NCBI GenBank assembly: GCA_030770545.1
Contig: CM061093.1
Location: forward strand, 1,743,501 to 1,807,500
Source: Macropodus opercularis
Lineage: Eukaryota; Chordata; Actinopteri; Anabantiformes; Osphronemidae
Direction: 5' to 3'
Length of the DNA stretch: 64,000 nucleotides
The translations under genes and the position numbers were made by a program. Of this stretch, positions 42,101 through 51,872 are shown piece by piece. The notes beneath the pieces are model-generated. The model ran no database searches and had not been told where the DNA came from. It worked only from the letters and a program-made list of their open reading frames with translations. Every line of letters begins with the position of its first letter. Position 1 is the first letter of the stretch.

Positions 42101-42901
42101 GAGAGGGTGAGAAAGGTGATAGCAGCAGTGAGGGCTGGGTTAATGCAGGAGTGGAAAGAAATCTTAGAGAATGGGGAGGCTGAAGGAGGGGGTTTAGTTT
42201 TTAGTTGGGCACAAGACACAGACATCACAATGGAAGACATGACTCCTAAATTCTGGTACAAACATTTCATACACACTGTATTCAAACCTCCGGCAGCTAT
42301 ACCACACTGGACCCGGATGTTTTCAGCAATCTCATTACAACCAACCTGGCTCGATCTTCACTCTTACTTTATTCCAGCAGAACTGTTCAATAGCAACTTC
42401 AAAATACGACACAGACGCATCCCGGTCTCCATAATCTTGCATCAAATAGATAAACAACTCTTTTCACGTGTGTGTGCGGTGTGTGGTATATTGGACGAGT
42501 GCTTTGAACATTTTTTTTTGGAATGCGTGGTGGTAAGGGAATTCAGAGAGTGGCTGAGAGGGGTGTTAGTGGAAAAGTGTGGAATGAGAGACTTAGCAGG
42601 GGAGCAATGGGACAGAGTTTGGGTGTTTGGTTTGGAGAGCAAAGGGAGGAGGGGAGTTGTAAATAGGGATTTAGTAAACTTTCTGTTATGCACAGCTAGA
42701 CATGTGGTGTATATAGCTAGAAACTGCGCACTGTATAAAAACAAAAGGGTGAATAGGGTGATTCTTTGTAAAAACATGTTTTGCTGTTATATGAAAGCAC
42801 TGTTTGCAAGGGATGTTAAAGGGTTTGAAGAGACATGGTGTGTTAACAATTCATTGTGCAAGGTGGGGGAGAGAGGGAAATTGACTTTTGATTTTGGATA
42901 A
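39113..42901 (+). CDS. LINE ORF2: APE endonuclease and reverse transcriptase (copy 3)
   Basis: 1,262 residues, collinear with copies 1 and 2 without indels. The endonuclease residues (N7, E33, GDFN, RID, SDH), motif A, motif B and YADD are all present, as is the C-terminal finger. Scattered substitutions include Y-to-N near the C-terminus (CVNNSLC). The open frame after this divergence indicates that the lineage stayed functional until recently. Confidence 0.94.
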   Translation: MKIISRNLCGLARLSRLKYMCECMECDVMCVQECRWSESVVNGVRSFWRGSFFYSLSGNGTAGVAVFVGENVCESVNVIHKDTAGRVIILDIVKNNIKYRLINIYGPNNERERRNIFNECKKWTNNNTIIVGDFNVALTKMDVGVNNIFKNDTSRTTMYEWMDEYCLVDAWRSQNPSTRAFSRRQVVLGRLKQTRIDLCLLAAGLVRTLNACSYEFSAGSDHASLKVTLGEGGRQRNGGLWCFNTALLEDAVFVKKMQSLLSGLSDESRFVVDIVEWWERTKLLIKRRCIAWSRERRQRESHRETQLRDRLHRELEVLGADASRPLSVYLGLREQLRTMEEDRCRGAMIRSKAQHMLDGERCTAFFLGLEKKRQTRAYITELKDAAGHIQTDNIEILQTVHDFYTDLFTAQNTAQEHIDRAVGSISRSLSPEDAAMCDGGILPREVAAAIAGLKRAKSPGADGLSAEFFQRFAEQLIPILCRLFSAMQEEDRCAESFLGGVITLVFKNKGARSELANYRPISLLNADYKILARVLGGRLRRVIGTIVGPNQTYSVPGRDITDSILSTRCTYERVMRMGGVFLSLDLEKAFDRVEHQFLFACLSTFGFGPGFIGWMRRMYGNAWSRVKVNGFLTDQVQLERSVRQGCPLSSMLYALVAEPLAALILNDTDIGGIASPMGNHFKIAQYADDISIMIKDREELRKVMKHVALYEKASGAKLNLAKSVLATGPNTDPGEMGRLFKAANGEVRVLGTLIGPDRQLCAQKMWREQTAYVRDRVNLWKMRGLGLRGKATIINSILIPKLVYVMKVCHMPKDMLAQLHTLFTDFLWKGRGFRIARRTLVGTREEGGLWLCDLHVKRFSLRMGLFRKFLVGEGGHIWKDYFQDFINHRGECRDFNLCSKLFARGINAGDPLFREMGEAWGRALPHLSLTPQGKKDILSQPVFGNLFLGSAGNLLGSRVENLVISKVGDLLDEQGAFFDVGLIMAKFEAVGHKVRKERVRKVIAAVRAGLMQEWKEILENGEAEGGGLVFSWAQDTDITMEDMTPKFWYKHFIHTVFKPPAAIPHWTRMFSAISLQPTWLDLHSYFIPAELFNSNFKIRHRRIPVSIILHQIDKQLFSRVCAVCGILDECFEHFFLECVVVREFREWLRGVLVEKCGMRDLAGEQWDRVWVFGLESKGRRGVVNRDLVNFLLCTARHVVYIARNCALYKNKRVNRVILCKNMFCCYMKALFARDVKGFEETWCVNNSLCKVGERGKLTFDFG

Positions 42902-43222
42902 AAAATGTGTTTTTGGTTTGGGTTTTTTGATCTCTGCTGGTCAGTACAATTTATTTATTCATTCATTGTATTGAGGGGTCTTTCAGTCTAAATTGTCCTT
43001 TGCATTACAAACTTTATTTTTGTTCTTTGGTTTTGTTTTGTTGTTTGTATGATTTATGTTGACATTTATCTACAATTAACTGTAGGTGATCGTTGAGTTG
43101 TTTTTCTTGTTGTTGGTATGAGCTTGTTATCACATGTTATTTTTTAATGAAGACACACTGTATATAGTTTGCACTTAATGTTCATTTTGTATTTTTGATA
43201 ATAAAAGACAAAAAAAAAAAAA
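42902..43222 (+). other. LINE 3' UTR and tail, copy 3
   Basis: Related to copies 1/2 with small indels in the T-rich runs. The conserved terminal motif is at 43192-43209. Confidence 0.75.
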
Positions 43223-43366
43223 ACATGCCCGATCTCATTCGAACTCGGAAGCCAAGCAAGGTAGGGCCTGGCTAGTACTCTCATTCGACCTCGAAAACCA
43301 AGCAAGGTAGGGCCTGGCTAGTACTTGGACGGGAGACCGCCTGGGAATAGCAGGTGCTGTAAGTCT
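43223..43366 (+). pseudogene. Composite 5S fragment right of LINE copy 3 (nt 23-79 joined to nt 34-120)
   Basis: 5S nt 23-79 (with G25A) runs to ...tagtact and is followed at 43280 by 5S nt 34-120 (A43C, G48A, G51A, C104G, C118T). Box A is therefore present twice. The junction lies inside two 5S sequences and points to an illegitimate or slipped recombination after or during the insertion. Confidence 0.93.
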
Positions 43367-43506
43367 TTTCTGTTATATTTTAACGCAACATTGTGTGATT
43401 CTTCTTTTTGGTAATGCAGATGACCTTGATGAAGTAACAGTCGTGACTGTCATGACATTCTGACGTGTTGTCACCTTCAAATGACGTAATGAGGTAACAA
43501 TTTCTC

Positions 43507-43626
43507 GCTTACGGCCATACCACCTTCAACGTGCCCGATCTCATTCGAACTCGGGAGCCAAGCAAGGTAGGGCCTGGCTAGTACCTGGACGGAAGACCGC
43601 CTGGGAATTCCAGGTGCTGTAAGTCT
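43507..43626 (+). rRNA. 5S rRNA
   Basis: A49G, T79C, G87A, A103T, C118T; L. Confidence 0.92.
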
Positions 43627-43766
43627 TTTCTGTTTTATTTTAACGCAACATTGTGTGATTCTCCTTTTTGGTAACGCAGATGACCTTGATGAGGTAACAG
43701 TCGTGACTGTCATGACATTCTGACGTGTTGTCGCCTTCAAATGACGTAATGAGGTAAAAATTTCAC

Positions 43767-43886
43767 GCTTACGGCCATACCACCTTCAACGTGCCCGATC
43801 TCATTCGAACTCGGAAGCCAAGCAAGGTAGGGCCTGGCTAGTACTTGGATGGGAGACCGCCTGGGAATACCAGGTGCTCTAAGCCT
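43767..43886 (+). rRNA. 5S rRNA
   Basis: C84T, G113C (3' stem); L. Confidence 0.94.
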
Positions 43887-44026
43887 TTTCTTTTCTCTTT
43901 CAACGCAACATTGGGTGATTCTCCATCTTGGTTACACAGATGACATTGATGAGGTAACAGTCGTGACTGTCATGACATTCTGACGTGTTGTCGCCTTCAA
44001 AAGACATATTGAGGTAACAATTTGTC

Positions 44027-44146
44027 GCTTACGGCCATACCACCTTCAACATGCCTGATCTCATTCGACCTCGGAAGCCAAGCAAGGTAGGGCCTGGCTA
44101 GTACTTGGACGGGAGACCGCCTGGGAATACCAGGTGCTGTAAGCCT
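44027..44146 (+). rRNA. 5S rRNA
   Basis: G25A, C30T, A43C; L. Confidence 0.94.
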
Positions 44147-44286
44147 TTTCTGTTATTTTTCAACGCAAGATTTGGTGATTCTCCTTTTTGGTAACGCAGA
44201 TGACCTTGATGAGGTAACAGTCGTGACTGTCATGACATTCTGACGTGTTGTCGCCTTCAAATGACGTAATGAGGTAACAATTTCTC

Positions 44287-44406
44287 GCTTACGGCCATAC
44301 CACCTTCATCGTGCCCAATCTCATTCGACCTCGGAAGCCAAGCAAGGTAGGGCCTGGCTAGTACTTGGACGGGAGACCGCCTGGGAATACCAGGTGCTGT
44401 AAGCCT
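44287..44406 (+). rRNA. 5S rRNA
   Basis: A23T, G31A, A43C; counterpart of 16840; S. Confidence 0.93.
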
Positions 44407-44537
44407 TTTCTTTTCTCTTTCAACGCAACATTGGGTGATTCTCCATCTTGGTTACACATATGTCCTTGATGAGCAGATAGTTGTGACAGTCTGACATATA
44501 GTCGCCTTCAAAAGATATAATGTGGTACAGTTTTGTC

Positions 44538-44657
44538 GTTTACGGCCATACCACCTTCAACGTGCCCGATCTCATTTGACCTCGGAAGCAAAGCAAGGTA
44601 GGGCCTGGCTAGTACTTGGACGGGAGACCGCCTGGGAATACCAGGTGCTGTAAGCCT
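44538..44657 (+). rRNA. 5S rRNA
   Basis: C2T, C40T, A43C, C53A; counterpart of 17091; L. Confidence 0.93.
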
Positions 44658-44797
44658 TTTCTGTTATTTTTCAACGCAACATTGGGTGATTCTCCTTTTT
44701 GGTAACGCAGATGACCTTGATGAAGTAACAGTCGTGACTGTCATGACATTCTGACGTGTTGTCACCTTCAAATGACGTAATGAGGTAACAATTTCTC

Positions 44798-44917
44798 GCT
44801 TACGGCCATGCCACCTTCAACGTGCCCAATCTCATTCGAACTCGGAAGCCAAGCAAGGTAGGGCCTGGCTAGTACTTGGACGGGAGACCGCCTGGGAATA
44901 GCAGGTGCTGTAAGCCT
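44798..44917 (+). rRNA. 5S rRNA
   Basis: A13G, G31A, C104G; counterpart of 17351; L. Confidence 0.94.
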
Positions 44918-45057
44918 TTTCTCTTATTTTTCAACGCAACATTGTGTGATTCTCCATATTAGTTACACAGATGACCTTGATGAGGTAACAGTCGTGACTG
45001 TGATGACATTCTGACGTGTTGTCGCCTTCAAAAGACATATTGAGGTAACAATTTGTC

Positions 45058-45177
45058 GCTTACGGCCATACCACCTTCAACGTGCCCGATCTCATTTGAA
45101 CTCGGAAGCCAAGCAAGGTAGGGCCTGGCTAGTACTTGGACGGGAGACCGCCTGGGAATACCAGGTGCTGTAAGCCT
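45058..45177 (+). rRNA. 5S rRNA
   Basis: C40T; counterpart of 17611; L. Confidence 0.95.
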
Positions 45178-45317
45178 TTTCTGTTATTTTTCAACGCAAC
45201 ATTGTGTGATTCTCCATATTGGTTACACAGATGACCTTGATGAGGTAACAGTCGTGACTGTGATGACATTCTGACGTGTTGTCGCCTTCAAAAGACATAT
45301 TGAGGTAACAATTTGTC

Positions 45318-45437
45318 GCTTACGGCCATACCACCTTCAACGTGCCTGATCTCATTTGAACTCGGAAGCCAAGCAAGGTAGGGCCTGGCTAGTACTTGGA
45401 CGGAACACCGCCTGGGAATACCAGGTGCTGTAAGCCT
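45318..45437 (+). rRNA. 5S rRNA
   Basis: C30T, C40T, G87A, G89C; counterpart of 17871 without G108A; S. Confidence 0.93.
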
Positions 45438-45568
45438 TTTCTTTTCTCTTTCAACGCAACAGTGGGTGATTCTCCATCTTGGTTACACATATGTCCTTGA
45501 TGATCAGATAATTGTGACAGTCTGACATATAGTCACCTTCAAAAGATATAATGTGGTACAGGTTTGTT

Positions 45569-45688
45569 GCTTACGGCCATACCACCTTCAACGTGCCCGA
45601 TCTCATTCGTACTCGGAAGCCAAGCAAGGTAGGGCCTGGCTAGTACTTGGACGGGAGACTGCCTGGGAATAGCAGGTGCTGTAAGCCT
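45569..45688 (+). rRNA. 5S rRNA
   Basis: A42T, C92T, C104G; counterpart of 18122 without T96A; L. Confidence 0.94.
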
Positions 45689-45828
45689 TTTATGTTATTT
45701 TTCAACGCAACATTTGGTGATTCTCCTTTTTGGTAACGCAGATGACCTTGATGAGGTAACAGTCGTGACTGTGATGACATTCTGACGTGTTGTCGCCTTT
45801 AAAAGACATATTGAGGTAATAATTTGTC

Positions 45829-45948
45829 GCATACGGCCATACCACCTTCAACGTGCCCGATCTCATTCGACCTCGGAAGCCAAGCAAAGTAGGGCCTGGC
45901 TAGTACTTGGATGGGAGACCGCCTGGGAATACCAGGTGCTGTAAGCCT
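45829..45948 (+). rRNA. 5S rRNA
   Basis: T3A, A43C, G60A, C84T; counterpart of 18382; S-length spacer that carries an L-like gattttctgtattgg segment. Confidence 0.93.
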
Positions 45949-46079
45949 TTTCTTTTCTCTTTCAACGCAACATTGGGTGATTTTCTGTATTGGTTACACA
46001 GATGACATTGATGAGCAGATAGTAGTGACAGTCTGACATATAGTCGCCTTCAAAAGATATAATGTGGTACAGGTTTGTC

Positions 46080-46200
46080 GCTTATGGCCATACAAACCTT
46101 CAACGTGCCCGATCTCGTTCGAACTCGGAAGCCAAGCAAGGTAGGGCCTGGCTAGTACTTGGATGGGAGACCGCCTGGGAATACCAGGTGCTGTAAGACT
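46080..46200 (+). rRNA. 5S rRNA, 121-nt variant
   Basis: C6T, 1-nt insertion at nt 14-17, A37G, C84T, C118A; L. Confidence 0.88.
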
Positions 46201-46340
46201 TTTCTTTTCTCTTTCAACGCAACATTGGGTGATTTTCTGTATTGGTTACACAGATGACATTGATGAGGTAACAGTCGTGACTGTCATGACAATCTGACGT
46301 GTTGTCGCCTTCAAATGACGTAATGAGGTAACAATTTCTA

Positions 46341-46460
46341 GCTTACGGCCATACCACCTTCAACGTGCCCGATCTCATTCGACCTCGGAAGCCAAGCAAG
46401 GTAGGGCCTGGCTAGTACTTGGATGGGAGACCGCCTGGGAATAGCAGGTGCTGTAAGCCT
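46341..46460 (+). rRNA. 5S rRNA
   Basis: A43C, C84T, C104G; the extra unit absent from the 16.7-21.5 kb copy; L. Confidence 0.94.
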
Positions 46461-46600
46461 TTTCTTTTCTCTTTCAACGCAACATTGGGTGATTCTCCAT
46501 CTTGGTTACACAGATGACATTGATGAGGTAACAGTCGTGACTGTCATGACATTCTGACGTGTTGTCGCCTTCAAATGACGTAATGAGGTAACAATTTCTC

Positions 46601-46720
46601 GCTTACGGCCATACCACCTTCAACGTGCCCGATCTCATTCGACCTCGGAAGCCAAGCAAGGTAGGGCCTGGCTAGTACTTGGACGGGAGACTGCCTTGGA
46701 ATACCAGGTGCTGTAAGTCT
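46601..46720 (+). rRNA. 5S rRNA
   Basis: A43C, C92T, G97T, C118T; counterpart of 18894; S. Confidence 0.93.
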
Positions 46721-46851
46721 TTTCTTTTCTCTTTCAACGCAACATTGGGTGATTCTCCATCTTGGTTACACATATGTCCTTGATGAGCAGATAGTAGTGA
46801 CAGTCTGACATATAGTCACCTTCAAAAGATATAATGTGGTACAGGTTTGTT

Positions 46852-46971
46852 GCTTACGGCCATACCACCTTCAACGTGCCCGATCTCATTCGTACTCGGA
46901 AGCCAAGCAAGGTAGGGCCTGGCTAGTACTTGGACGGGAGACTGCCTGGGAATAGCAGGTGCTGTAAGCCT
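46852..46971 (+). rRNA. 5S rRNA
   Basis: A42T, C92T, C104G; counterpart of 19145; L. Confidence 0.94.
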
Positions 46972-47111
46972 TTTATGTTATTTTTCAACGCAACATTTGG
47001 TGATTCTCCTTTTTGGTAACGCAGATGACCTTGATGAGGTAACAGTCGTGACTGTGATGACATTCTGACGTGTTGTCGCCTTTAAAAGACATATTGAGGT
47101 AATAATTTGTC

Positions 47112-47231
47112 GCATACGGCCATACCACCTTCAACGTGCCCGATCTCATTCGACCTCGGAAGCCAAGCAAAGTAGGGCCTGGCTAGTACTTGGACGGGAG
47201 ACCGCCTGGGAATACCAGGTGCTGTAAGCCT
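47112..47231 (+). rRNA. 5S rRNA
   Basis: T3A, A43C, G60A; counterpart of 19405; S. Confidence 0.93.
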
Positions 47232-47362
47232 TTTCTTTTCTCTTTCAATGCAACATTGGGTGATTCTCCATCTTGGTTACACATATGTCATTGATGAGCA
47301 GATAGTTGTGATAGTCTGACATATAGTCACCTTCAAAAGATATAATGTGGTACAGGTTTGTC

Positions 47363-47482
47363 GCTTATGGCCATACCACCTTCAACGTGCCCAATCTCAT
47401 TCGAACTCGGAAGCCAAGCAAGGTAGGGCCCGGCTAGTACTTGGACGGGAGACCGACTGGGAATAGCAGGTGCTGTAAGCCT
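47363..47482 (+). rRNA. 5S rRNA
   Basis: C6T, G31A, T69C, C94A, C104G; counterpart of 19656; S. Confidence 0.92.
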
Positions 47483-47613
47483 TTTCTTTTCTCTTTCAAT
47501 GCAACATTGGGTGATTCTCCATCTTGGTTACACATATGTCCTTGATGAGCAGATAGTAGTGACAGTCTGACATATAGTCGCCTTCAAAAGATATAATGTG
47601 GTACAGGTTTGTC

Positions 47614-47734
47614 GCTTATGGCCATACAAACCTTCAACGTGCCCGATCTCGTTCGAACTCGGAAGCCAAGCAAGGTAGGGCCTGGCTAGTACTTGGAAGG
47701 GAGACCGCCTGGGAATACCAGGTGCTGTAAGCCT
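47614..47734 (+). rRNA. 5S rRNA, 121-nt variant
   Basis: C6T, 1-nt insertion at nt 14-17, A37G, C84A; counterpart of 19907; L. Confidence 0.88.
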
Positions 47735-47874
47735 TTTCTTTTCTCTTTCAACGCAACATTGGGTGATTCTCCATCTTGGTTACACAGATGACATTGATGA
47801 GGTAACAGTCGTGACTGTCATGACATTCTGACGTGTTGTCGCCTTCAAATGACGTAATGAGGTAACAATTTCTC

Positions 47875-47994
47875 GCTTACGGCCATACCACCTTCAACGT
47901 GCCTGATCTCATTCGAACTCGGAAGCCAAGCAAGGTAGGGCCTGGCTAGTACTTGGACGGGAGACCGCCTGGGAATACCAGGTGCTGTAAGCCT
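47875..47994 (+). rRNA. 5S rRNA
   Basis: C30T; at the place of gene 20168 but without its four variants, as expected after gene conversion; L. Confidence 0.95.
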
Positions 47995-48134
47995 TTTCTT
48001 TTCTCTTTCAACGCAACATTGGGTGATTCTCCATCTTGGTTACACAGATGACATTGATGAGGTAACAGCCGTGACTGTCATGACATTCTGACGTATTGTC
48101 GCCTTCAAAAGACATATTGAGGTAACAATTTGTC

Positions 48135-48254
48135 GCTTACGGCCATTCCACCTTCAACGTGCCCGATCTCATTCGAACTCGGAAGCCAAGCAAGGTAGGG
48201 CCTGGCTAGTACTTGGACGGAAGACCGCCTGGGAATCCCAGGTGCTGTAAGCCT
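48135..48254 (+). rRNA. 5S rRNA
   Basis: A13T, G87A, A103C; L. Confidence 0.94.
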
Positions 48255-48394
48255 TTTCTGTTATTTTTCAACGCAACATTGTGTGATTCTCCTTTTTGGT
48301 AACGCAGATGACCTTGATGAGGTAACAGTCGTGACTGTCATGACATTCTGACGTGTTGTCGCCTTCAAATGACGTAATGAGGTAACAATTTCTC

Positions 48395-48514
48395 CTCTAC
48401 GGCCATACCACCTTCAACGTGCCCGATCTCATTCGACCTCGGAAGCCAAGCAAGGTAGGGCCTGGCTAGTACTTGGACGGGAGACCGCCTAGGAATACCA
48501 GGTGCTGTAAGCCT
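48395..48514 (+). rRNA. 5S rRNA, altered 5' end
   Basis: G1C, C2T, T3C, A43C, G97A; same ctctacgg start as 20688; S. Confidence 0.89.
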
Positions 48515-48645
48515 TTTCTTTTCTCTTTCAACGCAACATTGGGTGATTCTCCATCTTGGTTACACATATGTCCTTGATGAGCACATAGTAGTGACAGTCT
48601 GACATATAGTCGCCTTCAAAAGATATAATGTGGTACAGGTTTGTC

Positions 48646-48765
48646 GCTTATGGCCATACCACCTTCAACGTGCCCGATCTCATTCGAACTCGGAAGCCAA
48701 GCAAGGTAGGGCCTGGCTAGTACTTGGACGGGAGACTGCCTGGGAATACCAGGTGCTGTAAGCCT
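48646..48765 (+). rRNA. 5S rRNA
   Basis: C6T, C92T; counterpart of 20939; S. Confidence 0.94.
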
Positions 48766-48896
48766 TTTCTTTTCTCTTTCAATGCAACATTGGGTGAGTC
48801 TCCATCTTGGTTACACATATGTCCTTGATGAGCAGATAGTTGTGACAGTCTGACATATAGTCACCTTCAAAAGATATAATGTGGTACAGTTTTGTC

Positions 48897-49016
48897 GCTT
48901 ACGGCCATACCACCTTCAACGTGCCCGATCTCATTCGAACTCGGAAGCCAAGCAAGGTAGGGCCTGGCTAGTACTTGGACGGGAGACCGCCTGGGAATAC
49001 CAGGTGCTGTAAGCCT
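48897..49016 (+). rRNA. 5S rRNA, consensus
   Basis: Matches the window consensus; S. Confidence 0.96.
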
Positions 49017-49147
49017 TTTCTTTTCTCTTTCAATGCAACATTGGGTGATTCTCCATCTTGGTTACACATATGTCATTGATGAGCAGATAGTTGTGACAGT
49101 CTGACATATAGTCACCTTCAAAAGATATAATGTGGTACAGGTTTGTC

Positions 49148-49267
49148 GCTTACGGCCATACCACCTTCAACTTTCCCGATCTCATTCGACCTCGGAAGCA
49201 AAGCAAGGTAGGGCCCAGCTAGTACTTGGACGGGAGACTGCCTGGGAATACCAGGTGCTGTAAGCCT
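49148..49267 (+). rRNA. 5S rRNA
   Basis: G25T, G27T, A43C, C53A, T69C, G70A, C92T; L. Confidence 0.9.
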
Positions 49268-49407
49268 TTTCTGTTATTTTTCAACGCAACATTTGGTGAT
49301 TCTCAATATTGGATACACAGATGACCTTGATGAGGTAACAGTCGTGACTGTGATGACATTCTGACGTTTTGTCGCCTTCAAAAGACATATTGAGGTAACA
49401 ACTTGTT

Positions 49408-49527
49408 GCTTACGGCCATGCCACCTTCAACGTGCCCGATCTCATTCGACCTCGGAAGCCAAGCAAGGTAGGGCCTGGCTAGTACTTGGACGGGAGACCG
49501 CCTTGGAATACCAGGTGCTGTAAGCCT
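49408..49527 (+). rRNA. 5S rRNA
   Basis: A13G, A43C, G97T; L. Confidence 0.94.
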
Positions 49528-49667
49528 TTTCTTTTCTCTTTCAACGCAACATTGGGTGATTCTCCATCTTGGTTACACAGATGACATTGATGAGGTAACA
49601 GTCGTGACTCTCATGACATTCTGACGTGTTGTCGCCTTCAAATGACGTAATGAGGTAACAATTTCTC

Positions 49668-49787
49668 GCTTACGGCCATACCACCTTCAACGTGCCCGAT
49701 CTCATTCGACCTCGGAAGCCAATCAAGGTACGGCCTGGCTAGTACTTGGACGGGAGACCGCCTGGGAATACCAGGTGCTGTAAGCCT
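49668..49787 (+). rRNA. 5S rRNA
   Basis: A43C, G56T and G64C, both in box A; L-length spacer with an S-type 3' end. Confidence 0.92.
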
Positions 49788-49927
49788 TTTCTTTTCTCTT
49801 TCAACGCAACATTGGGTGATTCTCCATCTTGGTTACACAGATGACCTTGATGAGGTAACAGTCGTGACTGTGATGACATTCTGACGTGTTGTCGCCTTCA
49901 AAAGATATAATGTGGTACAGGTTTGTC

Positions 49928-50047
49928 GCTTACGGCCATACCACCTTCAACGTGCCCGATCTCATTCGACCTCGGAAGCCAAGCAAGGTAGGGCCTGGCT
50001 AGTACTTGGACGGGAGACTGCCTGGGAATACCAGGTGCTGTAAGCCT
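49928..50047 (+). rRNA. 5S rRNA
   Basis: A43C, C92T; L. Confidence 0.95.
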
Positions 50048-50187
50048 TTTCTTTTCTCTTTCAACGCAACATTGGGTGATTCTCCATCTTGGTTACACAG
50101 ATGATATTGATGAGGTAACAGTCGTGACTGTCAAAACATTCTGACATGTTGTCGCCTTCAAAAGACATATTGAGGTAACAATTTGTC

Positions 50188-50307
50188 GCTTACGGCCATA
50201 CCACCTTCAACGTGCCCGATCTCATTAGAATTCGGAAGCCAAGCAAGGTAGGGCCTGGCTAGTACTTGGACGGGAGACCGCCTGGGAATAGCAGGTGCTG
50301 TAAGCCT
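50188..50307 (+). rRNA. 5S rRNA
   Basis: C40A, C44T, C104G; L. Confidence 0.93.
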
Positions 50308-50447
50308 TTTCTGTTATTTTTCAACGCAACATTTGGTGATTCTCCATATTGGTTACACAGATGACCTTGATGAGGTAACAGTCGTGACTCTGATGACATT
50401 CTGACGTGTTGTCGCCTTCAAAAGACATATTGAGGTTACAACTTGTC

Positions 50448-50567
50448 GCTTACGGCCATACCACCTTCAACGTGCCCGATCTCATTCGACCTCGGAAGCC
50501 AAGCAAGGTAGGGCCTGGCTAGTACTTGGACGGGAGACCGCCTGGGAATACCAGGTGCTGTAAGCCT
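50448..50567 (+). rRNA. 5S rRNA
   Basis: A43C; L. Confidence 0.96.
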
Positions 50568-50707
50568 TTTCTTTTCTCTTTCAACGCAACATTGGGTGAT
50601 TCTCCATATTGGATACACAGATGACCTTGATGAGGTAACAGTCGTGACTGTGATGACATTCTGACGTGTTGTCGCCTTTAAAAGACATATTGAGGTAACA
50701 ACTTGTC

Positions 50708-50827
50708 GCTTACGGCCATACCACCTTCAACGTGCCCGATCTCATTCGACCTCGGAAGCCAAGCAAGGTAGGGCCTGGCTAGTACTTGGACGGGAGACCG
50801 CCTGGGAATACCAGGTGCTGTAAGCCT
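50708..50827 (+). rRNA. 5S rRNA
   Basis: A43C; S. Confidence 0.96.
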
Positions 50828-50958
50828 TTTCTTTTCTCTTTCAACGCAACATTGGGTGATTCTCCATCTTGGTTACACATATGTCATTGATGAGCAGATA
50901 GTTGTGACAGTCTGACATATAGTCACCTTCAAAAGATATAATGTGGTACAGGTTTGTC

Positions 50959-51078
50959 GCTTACGGCCATACCACCTTCAACGTGCCTGATCTCATTCAA
51001 ACTCGGAAGCCAAGCAAAGTAGGGCCTGGCTAGTACTTGGACTGGAGACCGCCTGGGAATACCAGGTGCTGTAAGCCT
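50959..51078 (+). rRNA. 5S rRNA
   Basis: C30T, G41A, G60A, G85T; L. Confidence 0.93.
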
Positions 51079-51218
51079 TTTCTTTTCTCTTTCAACGCAA
51101 CATTGGGTGATTCTCCATATTGGGTACACAGATAACATTGATGAGGTAACAGTCGTGACTGTCATGACAATCTGACGTGTTGTCGCCTTCAAATGACGTA
51201 ATGAGGTAACAATTTCTC

Positions 51219-51338
51219 GCTTACGGCCATACCACCTTCAACGTGCCCGATCTCATTCGACCTCGGAAGCCAAGCAAGGTAGGGCCTGGCTAGTACTTGG
51301 ACGGGAGACCGCCTGGGAATACCAGGTGCTGTAAGCCT
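51219..51338 (+). rRNA. 5S rRNA
   Basis: A43C; followed by the unique 163-bp spacer. Confidence 0.96.
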
Positions 51339-51399
51339 TTTCTTTTCTCTTTCAACGCAACATTGGGTGATTCTCCATCTTGGTTACACAGATGACATT

Positions 51400-51445
51400 G
51401 ATGAGGTAACAGTCGTGACTGTGATGAGGTAACAGTCGTGACTGT
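51400..51445 (+). repeat. 23-bp tandem duplication inside a 5S spacer
   Basis: gatgaggtaacagtcgtgac plus tgt occurs twice in direct repeat, making this spacer 163 bp instead of 140 bp. It is the only spacer of that length in the window. Confidence 0.95.
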
Positions 51446-51501
51446 GATGACATTCTGACGTGTTGTCGCCTTCAAAAGACATATTGAGGTAACAATTTGT
51501 G

Positions 51502-51621
51502 GCTTACGGCCATACCACCTTCAAGGTGCCCGATCTCATTCGAACTCGGAAGCCAAGCAAGGTAGGGCCTGGCTAGTACTTGGATGGGAGACCGCCTAGT
51601 AATACCAGGTGCTGTAAGCCT
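51502..51621 (+). rRNA. 5S rRNA
   Basis: C24G (next to the LINE target), C84T, G97A, G99T; S. Confidence 0.93.
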
Positions 51622-51752
51622 TTTCTTTTCTCTTTCAACGCAACATTGGGTGATTCTCCATCTTGGTTACACATATGTCCTTGATGAGCAGATAATTGTG
51701 ACAGTCTGACATATAGTCACCTTCAAAAGATATAATGTGGTACAGGTTTGTC

Positions 51753-51872
51753 GCTTACGGCCATACCACCTTCAACGTGCCCGATCTCATTCGAACTCGG
51801 AAGCCAAGCAAGGTAGGGCCTGGCTAGTACTTGGATGGGAGACCGCCTAGTAATACCAGGTGCTGTAAGCCT
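51753..51872 (+). rRNA. 5S rRNA
   Basis: C84T, G97A, G99T; the last intact gene before LINE copy 4; S. Confidence 0.94.

Larger units (their letters stand above)
37213..43222 (+). mobile_element. Mutsu-type LINE, copy 3, full length, ORFs intact
   Basis: 6,010 bp, same family but clearly diverged from copies 1 and 2: ORF1 is 8 residues shorter, with indels in the Ala-rich N-terminus, and ORF2 has scattered substitutions. Its left flank differs from that of copies 1/2 and its right flank is a rearranged 5S gene, so it is probably an independent insertion at the same nucleotide. The poly(A) is slightly longer (13-14 A). Confidence 0.93.
44137..49202 (+). repeat. Duplicated multi-unit 5S block, second copy
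   Basis: Counterpart of 16690-21495. At 45.95-46.5 kb it differs by spacers with gattttctgtattgg and by an extra unit (gene 46341), consistent with local gene conversion or unequal exchange after the duplication. Confidence 0.9.
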
